From NCBI RefSeq assembly GCF_003143515.1, contig NZ_CP029343.1:3472001-3536000 (forward strand): a stretch of 64,000 nt of DNA, given 5' to 3'. Positions 30,985 to 40,193 of the stretch are shown piece by piece. Under the pieces are notes generated by a model. The model was not told the DNA's origin. It saw nothing but the letters and a program-made list of their open reading frames with translations, and did not search any database. Positions within the stretch are counted from its first letter, which is position 1, and every line of letters begins with the position of its first letter. The stretch comes from Massilia oculi (GTDB taxonomy: Bacteria; Pseudomonadota; Gammaproteobacteria; Burkholderiales; Burkholderiaceae_D). The translations under genes and the position numbers were made by a program.

Positions 30985-31019
30985 TGGACGCGTGGACGGG
31001 GCTCCCGTCCACGCGTTCA
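30985..31019. terminator. Long perfect-loop hairpin between puuA and the symporter gene
   Basis: GGACGCGTGGACGGG and CCCGTCCACGCGTTC form a stem of about 15 bp with one wobble and a very short loop. It lies between convergent genes and has no T run. It contains one copy of the repeat also found after recX. Confidence 0.6.
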
Positions 31020-31021
31020 AC
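30993..31021. repeat. Intergenic repeat, copy A
   Basis: A 29-base sequence beginning TGGACGGGGCTCCCGTCC and ending CGCGTTCAAC. It matches 49357-49385 at 28 of 29 positions, differing only at base 19 (A here, G there). Its core is itself palindromic. Confidence 0.75.
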
Positions 31022-31042
31022 CGGCATAAAAATGGCCGAGGC

Positions 31043-32503
31043 TTAGGCCCGCGCCTCCAGCACGTCCTGCGTCTCGCCACGATTCTTCAACACCTGCGGC
31101 GCCAGCGACCCCGCCACCATCCCGATGAAGGCCGCGATCAGGCCGGCCAGCTGGCCCGGGAAGTGCTCGCCCAGCGACGAGATCTGCTCGAAGAACAGGA
31201 TCCAGGTGAACAGCCCCGCGCCGATCGACAGGATCGCGCCCTGGGTGGTCGCGCGCTTCCAGTACAGGCCCATCACCAGCGGGATGAAGGCGCCGACCAG
31301 CGGCACCTGGTAGGCGCCCGACACCAGTTCGTAGATCGAAGTGCCTTCCATCGCGATCGCGTACAGCAGCACCAGGGCCGCGAACACCACGATCGAGATA
31401 CGCATCGCGAACAGCTGTTCGCGGTCGGTCATGCCGGGACGCAGGTTCTTGAGGATGTTCTCCACAAAACTGGTCGACGGCGCCAGCAGGGTGGCCGACG
31501 AGGTGCTCTTGATCGCCGACAGCAGGGCGCCGAAGAACAGGATCTGCATGAACAGCGGCATCTGCGTCATCACGAAGGTCGGCAGCAGACGCTGGTAGTC
31601 GTTCTGGGCCAGGTCGAGCGCGGTGCTGCCCATCACGACCACGGCGGCGGCCACGATGAACATCGGCACGAAGGCGAACACGATGTAGCTGGCGCCGCCG
31701 ATGATGGCGCCGGTGCGCGCGGTCGGCGCGTCCTTGGCCGACATCACGCGCTGGAACACGTCCTGCTGCGGGATCGAGCCGAACATCATGGTGATCGCGG
31801 CGGCGATGAAGAACATCACGTCCTTCAGGCTCGGCTCGGGCAGGAAGCGCCACAGGTCGGCCTGCTGGGCCATCGCCAGCACGTTGCCGGCGCCACCGGC
31901 CAGGTCGGCGGCGAACCAGGCGATCACGCTCATGCCCACCACCAGCACGATCATCTGGATGAAGTCGGTCACGGCCACGGCCAGGAAGCCGCCCACCACC
32001 ACGTAGATCAGCACCGTCAGCGTGCCGACGATCATGCCCGTGGCCGGCGACATGGCGCCGGCGGTCAGCACCGAGAACACCAGGCCCAGCGCCGTGATCT
32101 GGGCCGCGACCCAGCCCAGGTAGCTCATGATGATGGCCACCGAGCAGAACACCTCGATGCCCTTGCCGTAGCGCTGGCGGTAGTAGTCGCCGATCGTCAG
32201 CAGGTTCAGTTTATAGAGCCGGGCGGCGAAGAACACGCCGACCAGGATCAGGCACATGCCGGCCCCGAACGGATCCTCCACCACCGCGTTCAGGCCGCCC
32301 TGCACGAACTTGGCCGGGATGCCCATCACGGTCTCGGCGCCAAACCAGGTGGCGAAGGTCGTGGTGATCACCATGATCAGCGGCAGGCTGCGGCCGGCGA
32401 CGGCGAAGTCGCTGGTGTTCTTGATCCGCGTGCCCGCCCACATGCCCAGGGCAAGCGTACCCAACAGGTAGAGCACGACGAAAGAGATCAGGGTGATATT
32501 CAT
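31043..32503 (-). CDS. Sodium:solute symporter family protein
   Basis: 486 residues with about 13 hydrophobic helices, as expected for the SSS family. The first helix MNITLISFVVLYLLGTLALGMW is followed by the conserved IKNTSDFAVAGRSLPLIMVITTTFATWFGAETVMG, which contains the sodium-site region. The substrate cannot be read from the sequence; the position next to puuA and puuD suggests uptake of an amine, GABA or an amino acid. It is convergent with puuA. Confidence 0.9.
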   Translation of the reverse strand: MNITLISFVVLYLLGTLALGMWAGTRIKNTSDFAVAGRSLPLIMVITTTFATWFGAETVMGIPAKFVQGGLNAVVEDPFGAGMCLILVGVFFAARLYKLNLLTIGDYYRQRYGKGIEVFCSVAIIMSYLGWVAAQITALGLVFSVLTAGAMSPATGMIVGTLTVLIYVVVGGFLAVAVTDFIQMIVLVVGMSVIAWFAADLAGGAGNVLAMAQQADLWRFLPEPSLKDVMFFIAAAITMMFGSIPQQDVFQRVMSAKDAPTARTGAIIGGASYIVFAFVPMFIVAAAVVVMGSTALDLAQNDYQRLLPTFVMTQMPLFMQILFFGALLSAIKSTSSATLLAPSTSFVENILKNLRPGMTDREQLFAMRISIVVFAALVLLYAIAMEGTSIYELVSGAYQVPLVGAFIPLVMGLYWKRATTQGAILSIGAGLFTWILFFEQISSLGEHFPGQLAGLIAAFIGMVAGSLAPQVLKNRGETQDVLEARA

Positions 32504-32604
32504 GCTGGTGAATGCTCCGAAGGCCAGGAATTATTATCGGGCGGAAAATTCGCGATTATAAATGCAGAAGCCGGCGGCAGGCCCAACTTTGCCGTTTCGC
32601 CGGT

Positions 32605-33351
32605 CTAGATCGCCATCTCGCGCAACAGTCTGGACGCCTCGCGGTTGGCGCCGATGCAGGCGCCGTCGCGCATGAAGATCTGCAGCTGCGACTGCTCGTC
32701 GGCGCGCATCGATTCGACGAAATCGAGGTTGATCAGCGCCGAGCGGTGCACGCGGATGAAGCGGCGCGGGTCGAGCTGGGTCTCCAGCTCCGAGATCCCG
32801 ATCCGCACCAGGAAGTGCTGGCCGCGCGCGGCGATCACCGTGTACTTCGAATCGGCCTTCATGTATTCGATCTCGCCCACGGCGAGCGGGAAGATGCGGC
32901 CGCGGTCGCGCACCAGGATGCGGTCCAGCCGCCCCGGGCCGCTTGCCGCGCGCGCCAGCGCATCCTCGAGGCCGGCCCGCTCCTGCGTCGCTCCTTCCAG
33001 CAGGCGCGCCACGCTGGCCGCGAAGCGCGCCCTGGTAAACGGCTTGAGCAGGTAGTCGACCGCGTGCAGCTCGAAGGCGGTCACCGCGTACTGGTCGTAG
33101 GCGGTGGTGAACACGATCTGCGGCAGGTAGTCGAGCCGGCGCAGCACTTCGAGGCCTGTCATCTCGGGCATCTGGATGTCCATGAACACGACATCGGGCC
33201 GCAGCTGCCCGATGCGCTCGAGCGCGCTGGCGCCGTCGGCGGCTTCGCCCACCAGGCGCAGGCCAGGGTGGGCATAGATGGCGTCGCGCAGCACGTCGCG
33301 CGCGAGCGGCTCGTCTTCGGCGAAAAACACGGTCTTTGCGGTCTTGGTCAT
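32605..33351 (-). CDS. LytTR family response regulator
   Basis: 248 residues: a receiver domain with the acidic pair E12/D13, phospho-acceptor D58 in VVFMDIQMPEMTG and the KPF switch region, followed by a C-terminal LytTR DNA-binding domain (about 145-245) with the typical RIGISELETQLDPRRFIRVHRSALINLDFVES. It starts 4 bp after the histidine kinase gene, so it is a co-translated AlgR/LytR-type pair. Targets are unknown. Confidence 0.94.
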   Translation of the reverse strand: MTKTAKTVFFAEDEPLARDVLRDAIYAHPGLRLVGEAADGASALERIGQLRPDVVFMDIQMPEMTGLEVLRRLDYLPQIVFTTAYDQYAVTAFELHAVDYLLKPFTRARFAASVARLLEGATQERAGLEDALARAASGPGRLDRILVRDRGRIFPLAVGEIEYMKADSKYTVIAARGQHFLVRIGISELETQLDPRRFIRVHRSALINLDFVESMRADEQSQLQIFMRDGACIGANREASRLLREMAI

Positions 33352-33355
33352 GGTG

Positions 33356-34414
33356 TCAGGCGATGGGCAGGGTGACGCGGGCGGCGAAGCCGGCGCCGGG
33401 ACGGGAATCGATGCTCAAGCAGGCGCGGCCCGCGTAATCGAGTTCGAGGCGGCGGCCGATGGTGCGGATGCCCAGGCCGGGCGAGGCGTCGATCGTCTCT
33501 TGCGTGGCGCCCGGGCCGTCGTCGCTCACGGTCAGGCGCAGCATGCCGGCCTGCGGGTCGCGCCGGCTCTCGATGCGCAGCAGGCCGGGACGGGTATAGG
33601 GATTGAAGGCGTGCTTGATGCTGTTCTCGATCAGCGGTTGCAGGGTCAGGGCCGGCAGCACGACGTCCCCCAGGTCGGGATCGAGATCCCAGTGCACCTG
33701 CAGGCGCGGCCCGAGGCGCAGCTGTTCCAGCTCCAGGTAGTCGCGCGCGAACTGAAGCTCGGCGTCGAGCGTCACGCGGTCGGCGCCAGCGCGTTCGGTA
33801 TCGAGCACATAGCGCAGCATGTCCGAGAACTGGAACAGCGCCGTCTCGGCGGCGGCGGGGTTGCGCTGGGTGAGGGCGATGATCGAGTGCAGGGTGTTGA
33901 AGAGAAAGTGCGGGTTGAGCTTGCTGCGCAGCGCGCCGAGTTCGGCGGCAACGAGCAGCGTGCGCGCCTGCTGGGCCGCCAGCGCCTGGCGCTGGGTGGC
34001 GGCGGTGGCGCGCATCGTGTGGAACAGGCCGGCCACGACGGCGTAGCTCATGACGTTGTACAGGAACGGCCAGACATGCCACGCGAGCCCGCGCTCGAGC
34101 GGCTCCTGCATGAGCGTCAGCAGCACGTGCGCACCGAAGGCGAAGGTCAGCGCAGCCGCGAAGTGGATCGCGCAGCGCCACCCCAGCCCCACGCCGCGCC
34201 GCTCGAACCAGCCGGTGAGGGGCCAGACCAGCGTCAGCACGATTGCCGAAGGCGCGATGCTGGCGAAGGCGTAAAAGATCATCGCCGGGTTGAAATTCCC
34301 GGTCAGCAGGGCGTCAGTCTGGAGCACCACTGCGATCAGCATGATGTACGCCAGCCAGATGGCGATATATCCGCGCCACATCGGGGCCAGGGAGATGGAC
34401 TTGATCGGGTTCAT
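33356..34414 (-). CDS. LytS/AlgZ-type sensor histidine kinase
   Basis: 352 residues: four N-terminal membrane helices (about 14-33, 45-66, 82-101 and 115-132), then the His_kinase domain of the LytS type with ALRSKLNPHFLFNTLHSI (phospho-acceptor H169) and a C-terminal ATPase with SDDGPGA and GLGIRTIGRRLELDY. It lacks a periplasmic sensor domain, so the signal may be sensed in the membrane. It is directly upstream of its LytTR partner. Confidence 0.93.
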   Translation of the reverse strand: MNPIKSISLAPMWRGYIAIWLAYIMLIAVVLQTDALLTGNFNPAMIFYAFASIAPSAIVLTLVWPLTGWFERRGVGLGWRCAIHFAAALTFAFGAHVLLTLMQEPLERGLAWHVWPFLYNVMSYAVVAGLFHTMRATAATQRQALAAQQARTLLVAAELGALRSKLNPHFLFNTLHSIIALTQRNPAAAETALFQFSDMLRYVLDTERAGADRVTLDAELQFARDYLELEQLRLGPRLQVHWDLDPDLGDVVLPALTLQPLIENSIKHAFNPYTRPGLLRIESRRDPQAGMLRLTVSDDGPGATQETIDASPGLGIRTIGRRLELDYAGRACLSIDSRPGAGFAARVTLPIA

Positions 34415-34589
34415 CCATTCAGTATCGTCGAGATTGCGTCGCCTGCGTGATGGCCTGCGCCAGGTTGCAGGAAATACGGCGTCAACTGCGAACTGGATGC
34501 GACGAGTCGATCGTGTGCGTGATCTTGCATGTTATTGCGTTAATTTGCATGTTTGTGTAAATTGACGACGCAAGCAAACTGGAGAAGAA

Positions 34590-35365
34590 ATGCAATTACC
34601 GGAAGAACGACGCCAGGCGATCGTCGACGCGGTCGAGCGCGAAGGGCGGGTACTGGCGGCCGAGCTGGCGGAGCGCCTGGCGACGTCCGAAGACACGATC
34701 CGGCGCGACCTGCGCGACCTCGATGCGGCCGGCCTGCTGCGGCGCGTGCACGGCGGCGCGATCCGCCTGCGGCCGGCGGAGAACTTCGAGCAGCGCGCCG
34801 CCAGCGACCTGCCGCGCAAGACGCAGCTGGCGCAGGGCCTGCGCGCATGCATCCGCCCCGGCGACACGATGCTCATCGACGCCGGTTCGACCCACCTGGC
34901 GCTGGCGCGCACCCTGGTAGACGGCTGCTGCGCCACCATCGTCACCAACAGCCCGCAGATCGCGCTGGCGCTGGGCGGCTTCCAGCGTACCCGCATCGTG
35001 CTGCTGGGCGGGACCTATCATCCGAACGAGGGCGCCGTGATCGGCGCCGCCACCCTGGCCGAAGTGCAGCGCCTGCGGCCCGACCTGGCCCTGGTGGGCG
35101 TGTGCGCGATCGATCCCGCGCGCGGCCTGGCCGCTTCGAATCCCGAGGAAGCGGCGCTCAAGGGGCCATGCTGGCCGCGAGCGTGCGGCGCGCGGTCGCC
35201 GTCCTCAACGAACGCTTCGACGACAGCGCTCCCTTCGTGTTCGGGGGGCTGGACGAGATCGACCACCTGGTGCTGGAGGCCGATGCGCCGCTTGCCGCCA
35301 TCGCCTCCCTGCGCGAACGCCATCCCGCACTCGACATCACCCTCACCAACAAGGCCCCGGCATGA
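34590..35365 (+). pseudogene. DeoR/GlpR family transcriptional regulator, frameshifted
   Basis: The N-terminal helix-turn-helix MQLPEERRQAIVDAVEREGRVLAAELAERLATSEDTIRRDLRDLD and HGGAIR are diagnostic of DeoR regulators, followed by the sugar-phosphate sensor domain. After EEAALKG the frame shifts: the expected AMLAASVRRAVAVLNERF continues one frame over, to a stop overlapping the next gene. The break is at the G-run 35162-35165; one extra G would restore a normal 258-residue protein. An assembly homopolymer error is at least as likely as real decay. Confidence 0.85.
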
Positions 35366-36510
35366 CCCACGTCTCCACCATCGAACCACGCAGCATCGAA
35401 GCCGGCCGCTGGGCCATCTCGACCGTCTTCCTGCTCAACGGCGCCGGCATCGGCCTGTGGGCGGCCCACGTGCCGACCGTGCAGGCGCGCATGGGCATCG
35501 ATACCGGCATGCTCAGCCTGGTGCTGCTGACGATCGCCGGGGGCGCCCTGATGGCGATGCCGCTGATGGGCGGCCTGACCGGCCGCTTCGGCACGCGCCG
35601 CATGGTGCTGCTGTCGGGCTTCGCCTTCGCCCTGATGACGGCCGTGGTCATGGGCGTGCCGAACCTGCCGCTGCTGTTCGTGGCGGCCTTCCTGTTCGGC
35701 GTGTCCAACGGCGCGCTGGACGTGGCCATGAACGCCAACGCCAGCGAGGTCGAGAGCGCGCGCGGCCTGCCCACCATGTCGTCGTTCCACGGCTTCTTCA
35801 GCCTGGGCGGCCTGTTCGGTGCGAGCCTGGGCGGCGTGCTGGTCGGCCAGGGCCTGGGGCATGGCGGAGGCGCCCTGATGGTGGCGATCGCGACCGCCGT
35901 GGTGCTCGCCCTGACGGCGCCGCGCGTGCTGGGCTTCGCCGCGCATGCGAGCGGCAGCCACTTCATGCTGCCGCGCGGCGCCGCCCTCGGCCTGGGCCTG
36001 CTGGCGCTGCTGTGCTTCGCGGTCGAAGGCGCGCTGGTCGACTGGAGCGCGCTGCTGCTCGAGGAGCGCACCGGCGCCTCGCCGGCGTCGGCGGCGCTGG
36101 GCTACTCGGCGTTCTCGATCGCGATGGCGGCCTGCCGCTTCGCCGGCGACCGCATCATCCTGCGGGTCGGCGCGATGCGGGTAATGGTGATCGGCGGCCT
36201 GGCCATGTTCGCCGGCCTGGCGCTGGCGGTCCTCAGCACCAATTTCGTGATGTCGAGCTGCGGCTTCGCCCTGGTCGGCCTGGGCGCGGCGAACGTGGTG
36301 CCGCTGCTGTTCGGCGCCGCCGCGCGCATCCCCGGCATGCATCCCGGCGCGGGCGTGGCGGCGGTGGCCACGCTGGGCTATGGCGGCCTGCTGCTGGCGC
36401 CGCCGGTGCTGGGCTGGGTGGCGGTGCACTCGAGCGTGATGGTGGCGCTCGGCGCGCTGTCGCTGTCGGGGATCGTGATCGCGCTGAGCGCGGGGGTGCT
36501 CAAGCGCTGA
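35362..36510 (+). CDS. MFS transporter (YbjJ-like)
   Basis: 382 residues with 12 predicted membrane helices. The start WAISTVFLLNGAGIGLWAAHVPTVQARMGIDTG, the loop GRFGTRRMVLLSGF between helices 2 and 3, and the segment GALDVAMNANASEVE are typical of YbjJ-like major facilitator proteins. It overlaps the DeoR-type regulator by 4 bp, so that regulator probably controls it. The substrate is unknown, perhaps a sugar or sugar derivative. It converges on thpR with an 11-bp overlap. Confidence 0.88.
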   Translation: MTHVSTIEPRSIEAGRWAISTVFLLNGAGIGLWAAHVPTVQARMGIDTGMLSLVLLTIAGGALMAMPLMGGLTGRFGTRRMVLLSGFAFALMTAVVMGVPNLPLLFVAAFLFGVSNGALDVAMNANASEVESARGLPTMSSFHGFFSLGGLFGASLGGVLVGQGLGHGGGALMVAIATAVVLALTAPRVLGFAAHASGSHFMLPRGAALGLGLLALLCFAVEGALVDWSALLLEERTGASPASAALGYSAFSIAMAACRFAGDRIILRVGAMRVMVIGGLAMFAGLALAVLSTNFVMSSCGFALVGLGAANVVPLLFGAAARIPGMHPGAGVAAVATLGYGGLLLAPPVLGWVAVHSSVMVALGALSLSGIVIALSAGVLKR

Positions 36511-37012
36511 TGTATTCGCGCAGGACGGTGTAGACGCCGCCCTGCGATTCGACCAGCGCGTAGCCGTCGGCCTGCCATGCGATGGCCGGACCGTTCTCCG
36601 GCACGGCGACGCCGCTGGCGCGGCGCGCCATGGTGACGTGCGGCCGGTAGCTGCGCGCCTCGGCTTGCAAGCCAAGGCCCACCAGCGCATCCGCCAGCCG
36701 CGCGTGCAGCGCCAGCAGTTCGGGCGGTACGGCCAGCGGTTCGAGCACCGCGATTCCGTGCGGCCACAGCACCGGCATGCCGAGATCGAGCCGGAACGCT
36801 TCGAACGGGACTGCGAATCGCTCGAGAAGTTCGGGCAAGCGTTCGGAGGGAACGTCGCCCAGGAAGTGCAGGGTGAGGTGCAGCTTGTCGGCATGGACCG
36901 GCGTTGCGCCGCGTGGCCACGGCCAGGCATCGCGCCGCGCGCGCAGCTGGGCGCGTATCGTGGCCGACGGCCACAGGGCCAGGAACAGACGCGATGTCTC
37001 TTGCTGGCCCAT
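36500..37012 (-). CDS. thpR: RNA 2',3'-cyclic phosphodiesterase (2'-5' RNA ligase family)
   Basis: 170 residues of the 2H phosphoesterase fold. The two catalytic HxT motifs are H45-L-T47 in KLHLTLHFLGDV and H125-V-T127 in RPHVTMARR. It opens 2',3'-cyclic phosphate ends and can join tRNA halves in vitro; the physiological role is unclear. An alternative GTG start three codons upstream would add MSI. It directly follows panB. Confidence 0.92.
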   Translation of the reverse strand: MGQQETSRLFLALWPSATIRAQLRARRDAWPWPRGATPVHADKLHLTLHFLGDVPSERLPELLERFAVPFEAFRLDLGMPVLWPHGIAVLEPLAVPPELLALHARLADALVGLGLQAEARSYRPHVTMARRASGVAVPENGPAIAWQADGYALVESQGGVYTVLREYISA

Positions 37013-37022
37013 GATGCTCACA

Positions 37023-37889
37023 TCAGAAGCAGTGCTCCGGCGCCGGGAAGCTGCCGTCCTTCACGGCCGCCACATAGGCCATGACGGCCGCGTCGATGCT
37101 GGTCTGGCCATCCATGAAGTTCCTGACGAAGCGCGCCTTGCGGCCCGGGAACACGCCCAGCAGGTCGTGCATCACCAGCACCTGGCCCGAGCAGTCGGGA
37201 CCGGCGCCGATGCCGATGGTCGGCACCGACAGCAGCTCGGTGACTTCCTTGCCCAGCGCCGCCGGCACCGCCTCGAGGAGCACCACGGCCGCACCGGCCG
37301 CCTGCAGCGCCAGCGCGTCGTTCTTCAGGCGCTCGGCGCCTTCGCCGGTCTTGCCCTGCACCTTGAAGCCGCCCAGCTGGTGCACGAACTGCGGGGTCAG
37401 GCCGATGTGGGCGCACACCGGAATGCCGCGCTCGACCAGCAGGCGCACGGTGTCGGCCAGCCAGGCGCCGCCCTCGATCTTGACCATGTGGGCGCCGGCG
37501 CGCATCAGCTGCACCGCGCTGTCGTAGGCTTGCTGCGGGTTGCCGTAGCTGCCGAAGGGCATGTCGGCCAGCACCAGCGCGTTCTTGTTGCCGCGCGCGA
37601 CCGAGGCCGTGTGATAGACCATGTCGGCCACCGTCACCGGCAGGGTCGAGTCGTGGCCGGCGCAGACCATGCCCAGCGAGTCGCCGATCAAGAGGATCTC
37701 GACGCCGCAGCGGTCCATCAGCGAGGCGAAACTGGCGTCGTAGCAGGTCAGCATCGCGATCCTGTCGCCGGCTGCGCGCTTGGCGAGCAGCGCGGGAACG
37801 GTCACGGCCTTCGGCAACGCGGGCACCGGCGTCGGCACCGTGGCGGCGCCGGTCGTGGCCATATCGTTACCCTGCAAATAAGAGCTCAT
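37023..37889 (-). CDS. panB: 3-methyl-2-oxobutanoate hydroxymethyltransferase
   Basis: First committed step of pantothenate synthesis: hydroxymethyl transfer from methylene-tetrahydrofolate to 2-oxoisovalerate. 288 residues. The metal ligands D70 (IGDSLGM) and D109 ([10 protein letters not shown]) and VKIEGG are present, as is [22 protein letters not shown]. The ATG follows AAGGA and gives about 27 residues more than E. coli PanB at the N-terminus. The neighbour folK fits the folate link, though panC is not next to it. Confidence 0.95.
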   Translation of the reverse strand: MSSYLQGNDMATTGAATVPTPVPALPKAVTVPALLAKRAAGDRIAMLTCYDASFASLMDRCGVEILLIGDSLGMVCAGHDSTLPVTVADMVYHTASVARGNKNALVLADMPFGSYGNPQQAYDSAVQLMRAGAHMVKIEGGAWLADTVRLLVERGIPVCAHIGLTPQFVHQLGGFKVQGKTGEGAERLKNDALALQAAGAAVVLLEAVPAALGKEVTELLSVPTIGIGAGPDCSGQVLVMHDLLGVFPGRKARFVRNFMDGQTSIDAAVMAYVAAVKDGSFPAPEHCF

Positions 37890-37965
37890 ACAAATCCTTT
37901 GGTAAAACTGGAACGTCCAGATTCGCGTAGTGTAATGCGGCGCATGCGAAGCTGCAGGCAAACCG

Positions 37966-38313
37966 TCATGAACGGAAGATGAAGTAGACGGCGCCGACCA
38001 GGCACAGGCCGGCCCAGACGTAGTCGAGCTTGAACGGTTCGTTCATGTAGAACATCGCGAACGGCACGAACACGGTCAGGGTGATCGCCTCTTGCATGAT
38101 CTTGAGCTGCGCCAGCGAGAACTGGGTATGGCCGATGCGGTTGGCCGGCACCTGCAGCAGGTACTCGAACAGCGCGATGCCCCAGCTGATCAGGGCCGCC
38201 ACGTACCAGGCGCGGTGCTGCAGGCCTTTCAGGTGGCCGTACCAGGCGAAGGTCATGAAGACGTTCGACAGGATCAGGAGGCCCGTGGTCTGGGCCCAGA
38301 CGGGCAGGTTCAT
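37966..38313 (-). CDS. DMT-type membrane protein, DUF486
   Basis: 115 residues with four hydrophobic helices. The sequence [21 protein letters not shown] followed by [21 protein letters not shown] is characteristic of the DUF486 family of small drug/metabolite-transporter-like proteins of unknown function. It is inserted between folK and panB on the same strand with short gaps, so it is probably part of their operon. Confidence 0.9.
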   Translation of the reverse strand: MNLPVWAQTTGLLILSNVFMTFAWYGHLKGLQHRAWYVAALISWGIALFEYLLQVPANRIGHTQFSLAQLKIMQEAITLTVFVPFAMFYMNEPFKLDYVWAGLCLVGAVYFIFRS

Positions 38314-38325
38314 GGCATGCGCTTT

Positions 38326-38799
38326 CTACGCGAGTCTGGCGATGGTCTGGCCGGCCACCAGCGCCGCGAAACTGCGCGCCGGGCCATGGCCGGGAATGTC
38401 GATGTCGGGGGCGATCTCGAGCAGCGGCTGCAGCACGAAGGCGCGTTCATGCATGCGCGGATGCGGCACGCTCAAGGCCGGGCTGGCGATGACTTCGTCG
38501 CCGTACAGCAGCAGGTCGAGGTCGAGCGTGCGCGGCGCGTTGTGATAGGGCCGCTCGCGGCCATGGGCCTGTTCGATGTCCTGCAGCGCTCGCAACAGGT
38601 CGTGGGGCGCCAGCGTGGTGTCGAGGCAGGCCACGGCGTTGATGTAGTCGTCGCCGCTCGAGTCGATCGGGGCGGTGCGGTACAGGCTCGAGGTGTGCAG
38701 CAGGGTGCTGCCGCCGAGCCGCGCCAGGCGCGCCAGCGCGTCGAGCACGTTCGCCTGCGCGTCGCCCAGGTTGGCGCCGATCCCGACCCAGGCGATCAT
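38326..38799 (-). CDS. folK: HPPK: 2-amino-4-hydroxy-6-hydroxymethyldihydropteridine diphosphokinase
   Basis: Transfers pyrophosphate from ATP to the pterin precursor of folate. 157 residues. The start IAWVGIGANLGDAQANVLDAL and the metal-binding signature APRTLDLDLLLYGD (with the two aspartates) are diagnostic; HPRMHERAFVLQPLLEI follows. Its ATG overlaps the pcnB stop by 4 bp, so it is translationally coupled to pcnB. Confidence 0.96.
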   Translation of the reverse strand: MIAWVGIGANLGDAQANVLDALARLARLGGSTLLHTSSLYRTAPIDSSGDDYINAVACLDTTLAPHDLLRALQDIEQAHGRERPYHNAPRTLDLDLLLYGDEVIASPALSVPHPRMHERAFVLQPLLEIAPDIDIPGHGPARSFAALVAGQTIARLA

Positions 38800-40193
38800 T
38801 CTTCGCTGCCGCCTGCTGGCGCCGGGCTGCGTTCGCCGCCGCCTTCACCAGTATTCTTGCGCGGACCGCGGCGGGGACGACGCTTCTTGGGCGCGCCATT
38901 GGCCGCGCCGCCTTCGCGCTCGCGCGTGCCGGCCGCAGCCACCAGGCGCTCGCGGTCGCCGCCTTCGGCCGCATAGAACTCGGTCCACCATTCGCCCACT
39001 TCGGCCGGCAATTCTCCCGAGGCGCAGCGCAGCAGCAGGAAGTCATAGCCGGCGCGGAAGCGCGGGTGTTCCAGCAGCTTGTACGGCGCGCGGCCGGCGC
39101 GGCGCTCGAAACGCGGCTGCATGGCCCAGATGTCGCGCATGTCGGTGGCGATGCGGCGCTGCAGGGCCAGGTTCTCGGTCTGCGTTTCGAGCACGGCGTC
39201 GGCCGCCAGGTGCAGCGCGGGAATCGGCGCTTCGCCCGCGGCGCGGTAGGCGGTCCATTTTTCCAGCACCTGGTGCCACAGCAGCGACGCGAACAGGAAC
39301 CCGGGCGAGACGCCCTTGCCGGCCTTGACGCGCGCATCGGTCGAATCGAGCGCCAGGGTCACGAACTTCATGCCGATCGGCTGCTCGAGCACGACGTCCA
39401 GCAGCGGCAGCAGGCCATGGTGCAGGCCGGCCGAGCGCAGCTCCTTGAGGCAGGCCAGGGCGTGGCCCGACAGCAGCAGCTTGAGCATCTCGTCGAACAC
39501 GCGCGCCGCCGGCACATTGTCGATCAGCGGGGCCATGACGGGGATCGGCGCGCGTGTGGTCGGCTCGATCGTGAAGCCCAGCTTGGCCGCGAAACGCACC
39601 ACGCGCAGCATGCGCACCGGGTCTTCGCGGTAGCGCGCCTCGGGCATGCCGATGATGCGCAAGGTCTTGGCGCGGATGTCCTCGATGCCGCCGTGGTAGT
39701 CCAGCACCGACTGGGTGGCCGGATCGTAGTACATCGCATTGATCGTGAAGTCGCGTCGCGCCGCGTCTTCGTGCTGCGGACCGAAGCTGTTGTCGCGCAG
39801 GACGCGGCCATGTTCGTCCTTGGGCGCGTTGTCGCTGCCGTTGCCGCGGAAGGTGGTCACCTCCAGCAGGTCCTGGCCGAACATCACGTGCACGATCTGG
39901 AACCGGCGGCCGATGATGAAGGCGCGCCGGAACAGTTTCTTGACCTGCTCGGGCGTGGCGTCGGTGGCGATGTCGAAGTCCTTGGGCTTCACGCCCAGCA
40001 GCAGGTCGCGCACGGCGCCGCCGACGACGAAGGCCTTGAAGCCGGCTTCCTGCAGGGTTTGCGTGACGCGGATCGCGTTCGACGAGACATTCTTGGGATC
40101 GATGCCGTGTTCGGCCGGGCCGAGGATGGTCGGTTCGGTGGCGTCGCGCTGGTCTTTCACACCCAGGATTTTACGGATGAATTTTTTAATCAT
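38796..40193 (-). CDS. pcnB: Poly(A) polymerase I
   Basis: Adds 3' poly(A) tails that mark RNA for decay. 465 residues. The nucleotidyltransferase core has VVGGAVRDLLLG (G58, G59) and KDFDIATDA (D72, D74), with the third acidic residue in ARRDFTINAMYYD. The C-terminal tail is highly basic (KKRRPRRGPRKN), typical of PcnB. The ATG giving MIKKFIRKILG overlaps the upstream HAD gene by 8 bp. The open frame extends further upstream but is antisense to nothing conserved and not needed. Confidence 0.95.
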   Translation of the reverse strand: MIKKFIRKILGVKDQRDATEPTILGPAEHGIDPKNVSSNAIRVTQTLQEAGFKAFVVGGAVRDLLLGVKPKDFDIATDATPEQVKKLFRRAFIIGRRFQIVHVMFGQDLLEVTTFRGNGSDNAPKDEHGRVLRDNSFGPQHEDAARRDFTINAMYYDPATQSVLDYHGGIEDIRAKTLRIIGMPEARYREDPVRMLRVVRFAAKLGFTIEPTTRAPIPVMAPLIDNVPAARVFDEMLKLLLSGHALACLKELRSAGLHHGLLPLLDVVLEQPIGMKFVTLALDSTDARVKAGKGVSPGFLFASLLWHQVLEKWTAYRAAGEAPIPALHLAADAVLETQTENLALQRRIATDMRDIWAMQPRFERRAGRAPYKLLEHPRFRAGYDFLLLRCASGELPAEVGEWWTEFYAAEGGDRERLVAAAGTREREGGAANGAPKKRRPRRGPRKNTGEGGGERSPAPAGGSEE

